Below, piece by piece: positions 1 to 8,238 of a stretch of 64,000 nt of DNA (positions within the stretch are counted from its first letter, which is position 1; every line of letters starts with the position of its first letter). The stretch comes from Candidatus Thorarchaeota archaeon (GTDB lineage Archaea > Asgardarchaeota > Thorarchaeia > Thorarchaeales > Thorarchaeaceae): assembly GCA_019057475.1 (NCBI GenBank), contig DXJO01000007.1, forward strand, positions 1-64,000, given 5' to 3'. The position numbers and the translations under genes were made by a program. Below the pieces are notes generated by a model. The model was given only the letters and a program-made list of their open reading frames with translations. It did not search any database and was not told the origin of the DNA.

Positions 1-1
1 A

Positions 2-103
2 TTGAGGTCAAGGCTTGACAACAGGAGGGTTGCGGAGACCCTGCTCAAGGTGGTGATATACAATGCAGAGCGTGCAAACTACTTCTCATGGTCCAACCCA
101 TGA
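2..103 (+). pseudogene. Transposase C-terminal remnant at the window edge
   Basis: The first hundred bases are open in one frame up to TGA at 101-103. They encode a DDE-type transposase tail: a Leu-Arg-Ser-Arg motif, a helix with Glu-Thr-Leu-Leu-Lys, then Val-Ile-Tyr-Asn and a final aromatic stretch. The first 13 bases recur exactly at 49578-49590 inside the larger transposase remnant, and the following bases stay similar there, so both belong to one element family. The 5' part lies outside the window, so I cannot tell a truncated copy from an intact one. Bases 104-240 hold no gene that I can see. Confidence 0.6.
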
Positions 104-240
104 GTTACGCAACAGAGCCTGATTTGATGGTGTTTGTGAACCGAGCAGTTTAAGAGTGGCCCAAGCCGAGCCCCTTAGAGAGCCTAGCAATGGCTGGCCA
201 AAGCCCCTTTCCGCAAGAATGACATGGGGATACTTGAAAG

Positions 241-1170
241 ATGTTCGAAACGTTTGACCCTGAAGAATACGAGTACACTACAACCGACCCGTACAGCAAA
301 GGGTTGAGCGAACTTAAGATTAGTCCACATGTAGCAAGATTCATATTGCCCAGAAAGAAAAAGGGACGGTCTTACCAAGCTGTGTTTGATGTTGAATGGT
401 CTGAAGTTGTGTCGTACGAATGTTGCGAAGTCAGCTACTGCAAAGACGACAAGACTTGGCCCCTGGATGAAAAGAGTCCCCAAGGCTATGAAGCAATAGG
501 ACCCGCGGGCATGCTCTTTTTCTACTTAAGATCAGTTCAGGAGGCTTACTTCCAAATCTGGGCTTACATGCCTATTGAGGAAGTAAGCAAAGTTCAGAAT
601 CTCCTAGAAGAGCGTCTCGAAACGCCGCCATTGCCGGGACTAGCTCACCACGGCACTGCCGCGGCAGTCAGGCATGTCGTGAGCCACTGTAAGGTTCTTG
701 AGAAGCACGGGGCTCAGTGGCACGATTGGATTCACAGGGGTCCTTCCACGGAGCCACGGGAGAAGAAATTCAGGGAGAGAGGGCCAGACTATATCTTCTG
801 CAGAGAGGGGATGGCCATCGACTTCTACGGCGCAGGCGAACAACTGGAACAGATGTCTACGTTTTGGCCGTGGCGTGTGATGAAAGCTATTTTCGTGGAT
901 GATGCTGAGATTCTCTATCAATGGTTCGAAGACAGTTACACGTTCAGACAACAAGTATGGGATGACTCGGAACGGCAATCGATTCTAGATGCTGCTGAGA
1001 ATGCACTTGCCACTTACAGGGCCACCGATGACCCCCAAGAACTAGTCCTAATCAGGCCATGGTCATTTCCATCGAGGTTTCATCGGAGTTGGGACAAGTT
1101 AGAGCCCTTCGCGAGTAAGGCCACTAGAAACTCTTTTCCCCCAGTGTTTGACTTTGAAGAAGAGGAATAG
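241..1170 (+). CDS. Unknown soluble protein, 309 aa
   Basis: I do not recognise this family. It has no signal peptide or membrane segment. It is rich in Trp, Tyr and Phe and ends in a short acidic tail (Phe-Asp-Phe then four Glu). Residues about 45-125 alternate beta-like segments and close with an amphipathic helix (Ile-Glu-Glu-Val-Ser-Lys-Val-Gln), a pattern that could be a PH/GRAM-like fold, but this is only a guess. It lies alone between a transposase tail and a convergent permease gene. The ATG at 241 is the first start in frame and has no clear ribosome site. Confidence 0.6.
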   Translation: MFETFDPEEYEYTTTDPYSKGLSELKISPHVARFILPRKKKGRSYQAVFDVEWSEVVSYECCEVSYCKDDKTWPLDEKSPQGYEAIGPAGMLFFYLRSVQEAYFQIWAYMPIEEVSKVQNLLEERLETPPLPGLAHHGTAAAVRHVVSHCKVLEKHGAQWHDWIHRGPSTEPREKKFRERGPDYIFCREGMAIDFYGAGEQLEQMSTFWPWRVMKAIFVDDAEILYQWFEDSYTFRQQVWDDSERQSILDAAENALATYRATDDPQELVLIRPWSFPSRFHRSWDKLEPFASKATRNSFPPVFDFEEEE

Positions 1171-1264
1171 AGCGGAACTCTCGGTCCATGAAATCTGAAT
1201 AAAGAGAATGATGCAGAGCTGCTCATTTATATCTGTTAAGCTGAATCACTAAAAGAAAAGAGAG

Positions 1265-1286
1265 GAAGAGAGCGTTTGCTCTCTTC
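1265..1286. terminator. Bidirectional hairpin between convergent genes
   Basis: A perfect 9-bp stem (GAAGAGAGC with GCTCTCTTC) closes a GTTT loop in the 125-bp gap between the convergent genes ending at 1170 and 1296. The symmetry suits a transcript-end structure for both strands. There is no long T tract, so the terminator role is inferred from position. Confidence 0.45.
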
Positions 1287-1295
1287 TGCTCAAGT

Positions 1296-2837
1296 TTACT
1301 CTGGTGGAAGCTGTCCGAAGATAGCACCCATATCGATGCCCTTTGCTTTGTTCTTCGCGCCATAGTACATGTACATTAGCTGACCCCAGAAGTACACGAA
1401 CACAGTGAATGCGACCTCATAGGTTAGTCCTGGTACATATGCAATGATGGCCCAGAAGAATACAATGCCGGCGATGAGTCCACCGATACTTATCAGCGGG
1501 ATGCCAAGGATCTTCCATGCCCCACTCCGCTCCCATAACGTAGGCCGGTAGTACGGTAACGCTACGGCAGCTAACGCCATTTGCCACCTGATGAACACAT
1601 ACGTGTATCCGACACCTACGAGCGCGCTAAGCGCAGTGCCGTAAGTTATCTGTAGCCATGTGGCATATGCCGTTGTACCGATGGTGAGTATCAGCCAGAA
1701 GTACAGGGATACGTGCGGGACGTGGTACTTCGGATGTACGCTTGCAAATGATTCGGGACAGAACCGGTCCATTGCCATTGAATGGAACGGCCGTGTGACC
1801 CACAGAGCATTGCTCGGGGCGTCCAATACACTTGCATAGACTGGGCAAAGTATCACAAACCATGAAAGCGGATTGGTGCCGAGGATTACAGCAGCGTAGT
1901 TGCCGAATCCTGGGAACACTGTGCCTGAAAGGTTTGCCTTGTACAAGAAGTCACCCATGCAGCTCTTCAGCGCAAATCCTGACAGCAGGAAGAAGAATGC
2001 AATCCCTGCCCAACCCCCCATGTTGCTCAGAGGAATATTCTTGCTGGGCTGTGAAACCTCACCAGCAACTGGCATAATAAGATACGGCCACATCATACCT
2101 ACAGTAAGGATGAGTGCCGGTCCGATTGCACCTGGGTTGAAAGTGACATAATCCACTGGTGTCGTGACATTGATTGCATCTACTGTCGCGTAGGCTCCAG
2201 AGCCAAAGACTCCATCCCAAATCGCTGGAGTCATCGGAGTCATCAGCATCACTATGTCAGCTGTAAGTAAGGCGAGAATGTTAATTATCCCGCCGATAAT
2301 TATGAACCAGCCCAACCACTTGACACTGAGATAGCTGAATACGAAGCCCACAAGGGTCATTATTGTAGCCCAGATGAACAGATTGATTGGTTCGTTCAGG
2401 GCCACTGCTGCTGCAGTAATCGTAGCGTCACCCGTAGCACTTCCCATTACGAACAGGCCACCAGCAAAGATTTGCACCGCGAAGAAGCTTCCGACTCCCC
2501 TGAATACGGGGTTTGTGATTACGCTTCGCCAACCTTCCATAACACCAAAGATTGGGCTGAGACCTCTTCCGGTGAAGTAGTACGAGGCTCCTGACCTCGG
2601 CATTGAAAGCATAAGACACATGAGAGCAAGTGCTTCAAAGAATACCGTGCCAGCACCTATTGCAAACATTGGCACAAGGTGTGCGCCAGCAAACCACGTC
2701 GAGATCTGTGGTCCAGCAAAGTGGAACCACGGACCAAGCGTGAGGGCTATCGGTAGAAGCAATGCCATTCCTGTGCCTACTTCCTTAACTAGGCCGGAGC
2801 TCTCTCGCACGAATAGGAGTTTATCCTCCTCACTCAT
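1296..2837 (-). CDS. APC-superfamily amino acid/polyamine permease
   Basis: A 513-residue polytopic membrane protein with about twelve hydrophobic segments. The N-terminal part carries the APC signature region: Gly-Thr-Gly followed by a long helix, then Ser-Met-Pro-Arg-Ser-Gly-Ala-Ser-Tyr-Tyr and a Gly-Arg-Gly-Leu loop. This matches the amino acid permease family in length and organisation, so proton- or sodium-coupled uptake of an amino acid or amine is likely; the substrate cannot be read. The ATG at 2837 has a GGAG ribosome site about 10 nt upstream. Upstream DNA holds a TTAAATAC element near 2915 and a palindrome at 2978-2989 that may regulate it. Confidence 0.85.
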   Translation of the reverse strand: MSEEDKLLFVRESSGLVKEVGTGMALLLPIALTLGPWFHFAGPQISTWFAGAHLVPMFAIGAGTVFFEALALMCLMLSMPRSGASYYFTGRGLSPIFGVMEGWRSVITNPVFRGVGSFFAVQIFAGGLFVMGSATGDATITAAAVALNEPINLFIWATIMTLVGFVFSYLSVKWLGWFIIIGGIINILALLTADIVMLMTPMTPAIWDGVFGSGAYATVDAINVTTPVDYVTFNPGAIGPALILTVGMMWPYLIMPVAGEVSQPSKNIPLSNMGGWAGIAFFFLLSGFALKSCMGDFLYKANLSGTVFPGFGNYAAVILGTNPLSWFVILCPVYASVLDAPSNALWVTRPFHSMAMDRFCPESFASVHPKYHVPHVSLYFWLILTIGTTAYATWLQITYGTALSALVGVGYTYVFIRWQMALAAVALPYYRPTLWERSGAWKILGIPLISIGGLIAGIVFFWAIIAYVPGLTYEVAFTVFVYFWGQLMYMYYGAKNKAKGIDMGAIFGQLPPE

Positions 2838-2977
2838 TGCGTATTTTCTCCTTTGTTTTCTCTCTCACGGTCGAAAGTACTTCTCCGTGATAACAGAATG
2901 CCAAGGTAAACGCGTATTTAACACTTAAGGCGAAGGTGAAAACTCTGATATTCGCGTGGTTATTGCCCATCAAGACG

Positions 2978-2989
2978 GCCTCTAGAGGC
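2978..2989. promoter_or_regulatory. 12-bp perfect palindrome GCCTCTAGAGGC
   Basis: A perfect palindrome lies in the 250-bp gap between the Mrr-like gene and the permease gene, both read leftwards. A G-rich stretch and TTTTTT follow on the plus strand. It could be an operator for the permease or part of a transcript end; nothing seen decides between these. Confidence 0.3.
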
Positions 2990-3088
2990 GCTTTGTGGGG
3001 CGTTTTTTGTAACATAATGTTAAGCGTAAGTTAAACCAGAATGCCTAAACGCATCTAAACTGTCTTCAAGTTTACTTGCCTGAAGCTT

Positions 3089-3874
3089 CTAGTCGGATTC
3101 CGAAAGTTGGTCGAAGAACTCTTCATCCAAAAGAAAGACGTCGACACTTCTAAACCTCACTCCGGTCCTACTCTCAAACAATATGTTAAGAACTATATCG
3201 ATGTCCATAATGTGAACCGGGGGCACTGAGACCTTCACATCATTCACTGCGTAGCCAAGGGCTTCGTTCTTGCCCTCTCTCGACACAATGCCATTACTGA
3301 TGAGCACGCCTTGATTAGCGCTGACAGTTGGCAGTATTCCGCGAATCTCAGAGATTATTTCACGGCCAATGGGCTCATCAAGCGCGCATCTCTTCGCATA
3401 GACTACGACAGGTGAGCGCCCGCCATCATCAAGCCACGAAGTTAACATGACCACCGAGCGTTCATTGCGATGAATCACTTTCGTGTCTTCGTATCGAGCC
3501 CTAATGTTTGCCAGGATAATCTTAGCAAGCTTCTCGAAACCGTCCATATCCAACCTAGCGATAGCTTGGCGCATCTCCCTTCGCGTGGCAAGGTTGAACT
3601 CGTCAGCGCGAGCTCGGACTTCAACAATGAGATCCTCATCAATTGCGCCCTCACATAGGTCATTGTAACGGTAGAGCCCCGGTGCGGTTCTTATGAAATA
3701 CGGCGGCCGATTACCTACTATGGCCTGTCTTCTCTCGATAGATAAAGAAGCAGAAACTGAGCCGGGATCCCGCTGAAGTGCTTTGGCGATTTTCTTGTAA
3801 TGTATGGCTTCCGCACGAGCGTGCTCGGCAAGCCATTCCTTGAGGGTTAGTCTTGATTCACTCGGTTCCGTCAC
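3089..3874 (-). CDS. HARE-HTH plus Mrr-like nuclease-fold protein
   Basis: The protein has 261 residues. Residues about 8-70 look like a HARE-type winged helix: Leu-Thr-Leu-Lys-Glu-Trp-Leu, then a Lys-Ile-Ala-Lys-Ala-Leu helix and a closing Tyr-Arg-Tyr strand. About residues 110-250 resemble the Mrr restriction-endonuclease fold: a Phe-Glu-Lys-Leu-Ala helix, then Asp-Asp-Gly-Gly followed by Val-Val-Val-Tyr-Ala-Lys-Arg, the expected place of the Asp...x-x-Lys site. The usual Gln before Lys is Tyr-Ala here. No methylase or specificity subunit is adjacent. It may be an orphan modification-dependent nuclease or a regulator with an inactive nuclease fold. Translation appears to start at GTG. Confidence 0.6.
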   Translation of the reverse strand: MTEPSESRLTLKEWLAEHARAEAIHYKKIAKALQRDPGSVSASLSIERRQAIVGNRPPYFIRTAPGLYRYNDLCEGAIDEDLIVEVRARADEFNLATRREMRQAIARLDMDGFEKLAKIILANIRARYEDTKVIHRNERSVVMLTSWLDDGGRSPVVVYAKRCALDEPIGREIISEIRGILPTVSANQGVLISNGIVSREGKNEALGYAVNDVKVSVPPVHIMDIDIVLNILFESRTGVRFRSVDVFLLDEEFFDQLSESD

Positions 3875-4022
3875 TTTGCTTAGCCACCAATTCCAACGTC
3901 TGCCAAAGACTGAATTCGAGCCCTTTTTTGACGCGTTCAGTATCTGGCATATTACCTTAAGGTGTTAGTCCCACATCATTAGACTTAATTTAAACTTTAA
4001 CCATGCCACCACAGACCGTCTG

Positions 4023-4322
4023 GTGGATATAATGACCCAAATCTTCGTGAAGCTGATGCACAAGGGGCTGAAATCCCATGAACATGACAAGTTCAGCTTC
4101 GAAACGGCACCGAATTCCACTGTCAGAGACCTAATCAACGAGCTTCATGAGGAGTACGGTGAGAAATTCGAATTGTATCTGGGTGACACAGAAACCAGGA
4201 CGCTGAAGCGTGAGGCTGTGGTCATTGTCAATGGCAAGAATATGGTTGCCCATCGGGGAGAGCAGACGCGCCTGTCAGACGGCGACCTGATAGTATTCAT
4301 GATAGCCGCGGTTGGCGGCTGA
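4023..4322 (+). CDS. MoaD/ThiS-like (ubiquitin-like) protein ending in Gly-Gly
   Basis: A small beta-grasp protein of 96-99 residues (GTG at 4023 or ATG at 4032). It opens with a beta strand (Gln-Ile-Phe-Val-Lys-Leu), continues with Ser-Thr-Val-Arg-Asp-Leu-Ile and a helix, has a Val-Ile-Val-Asn-Gly-Lys turn, then Leu-Ser-Asp-Gly-Asp before a hydrophobic strand, and ends exactly in Val-Gly-Gly. This is the MoaD/ThiS/SAMP pattern, in which the C-terminal glycine is adenylated by an E1-like enzyme for sulfur transfer or protein conjugation. No E1-like, MoaE or tRNA-thiolation gene is in the window, so its pathway cannot be told from context. Confidence 0.8.
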   Translation: MDIMTQIFVKLMHKGLKSHEHDKFSFETAPNSTVRDLINELHEEYGEKFELYLGDTETRTLKREAVVIVNGKNMVAHRGEQTRLSDGDLIVFMIAAVGG

Positions 4323-4351
4323 GGTTATTGCCGCAGCTTCGAAGTTAATTC

Positions 4352-5548
4352 TCAGTCATCAGGAATGTAGTAGGGATCAAGAATCTCTTCATCTACAAGT
4401 CCTGCAGACACGGCCATGAGTTCAGCAACATCTAGGACCCTGATTGCTGCATCAGCCTCGTACGTTGCATGAGTCAGATTCATCTCGCATGCGGGACAGA
4501 TGGTTGCCACTATCTCGGAGCCTGTCGCCAATACGTCAGTAAGGCGCTCACGAGATACTGCCCGAGAATAATCGGGGTACATCAGCTTGACCCCTCCTCC
4601 ACCTCCACAGCAAAATGACTCCGCTTCCTTTCGACTCATCTCTACAAACTCAAGTCCAGGGATTGCATTCAACACCTTTCGAGGGGGCTCGTAGATATCC
4701 CGATACCTGCCAATCTCGCACGGGTCGTGGTATGTTACGCGTTTCTTCACTTTGTGCTTGAGCTTGATCTTCTTCTTCTCAACAATCTCCTCTAGGACCT
4801 CACTTGTGTGGCGCACCTTGATTGGCAACTTCTCGACCCCAAGGATTCGGGGGTATTCTTCGTCAAAGGCTCTGAAACAAGACGGACAGGGTGTGATAAT
4901 CACTTTGACACCGCGATTCTGCATCTTTTTCAGCTGTGCTGAAACCATCTTCTTGGCCTCTGCCATGTTTCCGGTTATCCAGAGAGGAGTTCCACAGCAT
5001 GTTTGCTCATCTCCAAGGAAGTCCAGATCATAACCTGCCGCCTGGAGCAGCTGCACTAAGATTCTCGTCTTCTCTTTGAACCGATGACTGGCAAGACAGC
5101 CTGGATAGAATAGAATGCCTGAGCCTTTCTTAAACTCAAGACCTTCCGCCCATTTTGCATGAAATGCGGGGCTATCACCAAAGATGTTCCCCTTCTCCAT
5201 AGCCAGGGATGCCATCTCATTTCCAGCTTCGGGAATCTTTACGCCATGGTCCACAAAATCAGCACGCATTGCCTTCGTTATTTCTACTATATCAATTTGA
5301 GCGGCTTTCTTGCATTCCTCTTTACACCTGGCACAGAGAAAGCAGCCGAAGATTCTCTCAGCAAGATCCTCAGTATACTCCAGCTTTCCTTCTAGGAGGG
5401 CGCGTGCGATTAGCATTCTGCCACGCGCAGTTGATGACTCCCACTTCTGTGTGAATATCTCAGGACAGCGCTCATTGAAATCAAAGCCGCGACAGAATTC
5501 ACACCTGCCGCACGCATAGATCATCTCTGCGTACTCTTCAATTCTCAT
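4352..5548 (-). CDS. CCG-domain iron-sulfur oxidoreductase subunit (HdrD/GlpC/LldE-like)
   Basis: The protein has 398 residues. Two 4Fe-4S motifs lie at the N-terminus: Cys-13, -16 and -19 with a fourth Cys before Pro at about 28, and a CxxCxxCxxxC cluster near residue 70. Two cysteine-rich CCG domains follow, each with a Cys-Cys-Gly core (one reads Phe-Cys-Cys-Gly-Gly-Gly-Gly) and a matching Cys-Pro-x-Cys. This is the electron-transfer subunit paired with flavin dehydrogenases of 2-hydroxyacids or glycerol-3-phosphate. Its ATG overlaps the stop of the flavoprotein gene by four bases and has a strong GGAGGAG ribosome site, so the two are co-translated. The electron acceptor (quinone-like carrier, disulfide or ferredoxin) is unknown. 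Confidence 0.88.
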   Translation of the reverse strand: MRIEEYAEMIYACGRCEFCRGFDFNERCPEIFTQKWESSTARGRMLIARALLEGKLEYTEDLAERIFGCFLCARCKEECKKAAQIDIVEITKAMRADFVDHGVKIPEAGNEMASLAMEKGNIFGDSPAFHAKWAEGLEFKKGSGILFYPGCLASHRFKEKTRILVQLLQAAGYDLDFLGDEQTCCGTPLWITGNMAEAKKMVSAQLKKMQNRGVKVIITPCPSCFRAFDEEYPRILGVEKLPIKVRHTSEVLEEIVEKKKIKLKHKVKKRVTYHDPCEIGRYRDIYEPPRKVLNAIPGLEFVEMSRKEAESFCCGGGGGVKLMYPDYSRAVSRERLTDVLATGSEIVATICPACEMNLTHATYEADAAIRVLDVAELMAVSAGLVDEEILDPYYIPDD

Positions 5549-6927
5549 AGCAGCTCCTCCTTTGGGATGAAGATGCCGCGCTGCAGTATGTTCTTCGGAT
5601 CTACTGCTTTCTTGATTACCTTGAGTAGACGATAGTATCCGGTGTTTCGAGCCTCAACAATCGGCCTGAGTCCCTCTCGCCCGCCAATACCATATGGAAC
5701 AACTGGACCACTGAGTACAAGCTCATTGATCTCATCGGCGAGCTTCATTATCATCTCAGATTCTTCTGGCTCCTTGTAGTTCGTGACCATGAATGCGAGC
5801 CAATCGCGTGGCAGGAAATTCCCTCCAAACCCGGCCTTCGTGTATCCTCGTTTCTCGATAAGTTCCTCTCTCCAAATTTTGTAGATGACCCCAATATCGT
5901 CAATCCGCAGAGACCCTGAGCCAAAGAAGTGCCACACCCCTGTGGCGAATATGTCGGTGAGACCTGTCAGGATTCCATCGAAGTAACCATTCGCAGGTTC
6001 AGAATCGCCGAACACTCCTCCAAGTTCCTTCACCTTCTCAATCACACGCTCTTTTCTGTGCTCAATGATTTCCTTTTCATATCCAAAGACATCCATCATT
6101 AGCAAGAACACATCTGGGGCTGAGGGGTCCACCCAGAGATAGGCGCCCTGAAGGTATTCATCGCCCACATGGCGGTTGATGAAGTGCCCGAACTCTATGA
6201 CCTTGTCAAGGCTGTCCATTGTGGCTAAGAGACGCTCTTTGAAATCTGTTGCAGGTCGGATTCGCAGAGTCAGCTCCGTACAGATACCCAGAATGCCCTC
6301 GGCACCGATAAACAGCCCAGCCAAGTCAGGACCCAGGCACTGTCTCTTGAACTTACCAGCGCTTGGCCAGGCCGCTGAGCCGGTTTCCACAACTTCACCG
6401 TTGGGTAAAACCATCTCAAGTGTGATTATGTCCTGATTACCGTGGAAACCAAACTTTGCTGTGCCATGGGGACCGCCGCCACCCTTCATAACTGACCCAC
6501 CAATCGTCATTGCAGGACCGCCTGCTTCGCTGCAGAGGTAAGTAAGTCCTTGTTTTCTGAGTTCGAAATCCAGTTTCGCCCATGTGCAGTTCGGTTGGAC
6601 TGTGGCTGTTAGATCGCGCTCGTTTATCTCTACTATAGCATTCAGGAAGGATAGGTCAAGCATGATGCCAGGTTCTTGAGCAAGGAATGCATCCCAGTGA
6701 GAAGTCCCACCCCCTCTTATGTAGATGGGCACATCATGCATATTGGCAATCTTCAGGATCCCCTGAATCTCCTCACGACTCTTTGGCATGACAACATGAG
6801 TTGGGAGTTTCTCCTTTGCAGGGCTGAGGTCTCGCCCATAAGGAATCAAGTCAAAATGTTTGTCACTTACACGGTCAGAACCAACAACTTTAACCAAGAG
6901 CTTGGTTATCTTGCCAACATTGGCCAT
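5545..6927 (-). CDS. FAD-linked oxidase/dehydrogenase (GlcD-like)
   Basis: 460 residues of the FAD_binding_4/FAD-oxidase C family, which includes glycolate, D-lactate and alkyl-glycerone-phosphate enzymes. The PCMH FAD-binding signature is visible: Pro-Ile-Tyr-Ile-Arg-Gly-Gly-Gly-Thr-Ser near residues 68-77, and Gly-Pro-Ala-Met-Thr-Ile-Gly-Gly-Ser-Val near 140. The C-terminus keeps the usual Asp-Pro-x-Asn-Ile-Leu ending. It is the first gene of a two-gene unit with the iron-sulfur subunit downstream, so it probably oxidises a 2-hydroxyacid and passes electrons to it. A second such module with two flavoproteins lies at 15.3-19.3 kb; this one is only distantly similar. The substrate is not readable. 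Confidence 0.85.
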   Translation of the reverse strand: MANVGKITKLLVKVVGSDRVSDKHFDLIPYGRDLSPAKEKLPTHVVMPKSREEIQGILKIANMHDVPIYIRGGGTSHWDAFLAQEPGIMLDLSFLNAIVEINERDLTATVQPNCTWAKLDFELRKQGLTYLCSEAGGPAMTIGGSVMKGGGGPHGTAKFGFHGNQDIITLEMVLPNGEVVETGSAAWPSAGKFKRQCLGPDLAGLFIGAEGILGICTELTLRIRPATDFKERLLATMDSLDKVIEFGHFINRHVGDEYLQGAYLWVDPSAPDVFLLMMDVFGYEKEIIEHRKERVIEKVKELGGVFGDSEPANGYFDGILTGLTDIFATGVWHFFGSGSLRIDDIGVIYKIWREELIEKRGYTKAGFGGNFLPRDWLAFMVTNYKEPEESEMIMKLADEINELVLSGPVVPYGIGGREGLRPIVEARNTGYYRLLKVIKKAVDPKNILQRGIFIPKEELL

Positions 6928-7046
6928 ATCTTGCCACTTCCTTCGAGCATAATCTGATTGGGTCAGGCTCGCAGCTTGGTGCTCAACGATTACATCCGCA
7001 TTAATTAAACTAACTTAAAGTCAAAAAGGAGCGACGTTCACAGGTC

Positions 7047-7058
7047 TTTTTAATATAA
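7047..7058 (+). promoter_or_regulatory. TATA box for the URO-D-like gene
   Basis: TTTTAATATAAA is centred about 25 nt before the ATG at 7077. In archaea transcription starts roughly 25 nt after the TATA centre, so the message would begin at or beside the start codon (leaderless). No ribosome site precedes this ATG, which agrees. Confidence 0.6.
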
Positions 7059-7076
7059 AAAACGAGTGCAGACAAC

Positions 7077-8210
7077 ATGAAACCCCGCGAACGATTCCAG
7101 AAAGCTATGAACTATGAGGAACCTGACCGAGTGCCAATTGACCTTTGGATAACAGGGGCGGCATATGAGAACCTCAAGAGCCACCTCAGAATCATAGCAC
7201 CTGGGACCCAAGAATGGGGAATTATGAGCAACTGGAAGATCTCTGAGGAGATGCTTCGCAGGCTCCATGTGGATTTCCGACGCGTGTACATGAATCCGTC
7301 GTCAAGTTTTGAGCCAAAGGACCATGGCGACGGCACGATTGACAGCGAATTCGGCTCTCGCTTTGCGTGGTTTGGTCCCTATTTGGAGGTCGTTCACTTC
7401 CCGTGGGCTAAGTTCACCGAGATCGAACAGGTTGAACAATACGAGTGGCTCGACCCTGATGACCCCTCAAGGATGGATGGCGTCGTGGAGCGAGCAAGGT
7501 ATCTTCACGAGGAAACAGACTTTGCAGTTATCGGGATGGTCGGCGGACCTTGGGGTGCGTTCGAAATCTGTGCACACTACATGAGGGGCTTCGACAAGTT
7601 CCTTGTTGATTTGGCCACTCGAAAGGACCTTGCAAAGGCCATGATGGATAAGTCAATGAATCTGGCAATTGAGATGAACAGAGTGCTCCTTGATGAGGCG
7701 GGGGATTACTTGGACCTTGTACTCGTGGGCGATGACCTTGGCCATCAACACGGGCTCATAATGAGTCCCAAAATGTATCGTGACTTGGTCAAACCGAGGC
7801 ACAAGAAAATCTACGGAGACATCCACAAGCGCGCTCCGCATGTCAAGGTGCTCTATCACTCCTGCGGGGCCATAGAGCCGATGATTGATGACCTCATTGA
7901 AGTTGGGGTTGACATTCTAAACCCCCTTCAGCCTCTGGCAAGGGGAATGGAATCAGCACTGCTCAAGAGGAAATACGGTGACCGTATCTGTTTCCATGGA
8001 GGCGTCGACCTGCAAGATGCCATGGCGGCAACTGGCACCTTGGATGATGTGAGAAAGGAAGTTGAAACGAGACTCTCAGCTTTCGCTCCCGGAGGCGGCT
8101 ACATATTCGCGCCGGCACATAACCTACAACCTGACTCGACCCCAGAGAAGATTGTGGAGATGTACGACCATGCAGAGAAGAAGGGAAAATACCCGATTTC
8201 TGCAAACTAG
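7077..8210 (+). CDS. Uroporphyrinogen decarboxylase-family protein, probable corrinoid methyltransferase (MtaA-like)
   Basis: The 377-residue protein starts with the family signature Met-Lys-Pro-Arg-Glu-Arg-Phe, then Asp-Arg-Val-Pro-Ile-Asp. Residue stretch His-Ser-Cys-Gly in the second half is the His-x-Cys zinc-thiolate motif of the methyltransferase branch; true UroD lacks it. Near the end Phe-Ala-Pro-Ala-His-Asn replaces the usual second Cys region, so zinc ligation may differ. Members of this branch move methyl groups between corrinoid proteins and thiols or act in demethylation. No corrinoid protein gene is adjacent. It is a single gene facing the RraA-like gene with a 28-bp gap. Confidence 0.78.
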   Translation: MKPRERFQKAMNYEEPDRVPIDLWITGAAYENLKSHLRIIAPGTQEWGIMSNWKISEEMLRRLHVDFRRVYMNPSSSFEPKDHGDGTIDSEFGSRFAWFGPYLEVVHFPWAKFTEIEQVEQYEWLDPDDPSRMDGVVERARYLHEETDFAVIGMVGGPWGAFEICAHYMRGFDKFLVDLATRKDLAKAMMDKSMNLAIEMNRVLLDEAGDYLDLVLVGDDLGHQHGLIMSPKMYRDLVKPRHKKIYGDIHKRAPHVKVLYHSCGAIEPMIDDLIEVGVDILNPLQPLARGMESALLKRKYGDRICFHGGVDLQDAMAATGTLDDVRKEVETRLSAFAPGGGYIFAPAHNLQPDSTPEKIVEMYDHAEKKGKYPISAN

Positions 8211-8238
8211 ATGAGGAATAACCATCATTGCTCCGCAT

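Noticed and set aside
2968-3010. The palindrome with G-rich and T6 sequence as an intrinsic terminator for the Mrr-like gene
   Set aside because: The T run lies on the plus strand while the gene is read from the minus strand, so the order is wrong; it is kept only as a palindrome.
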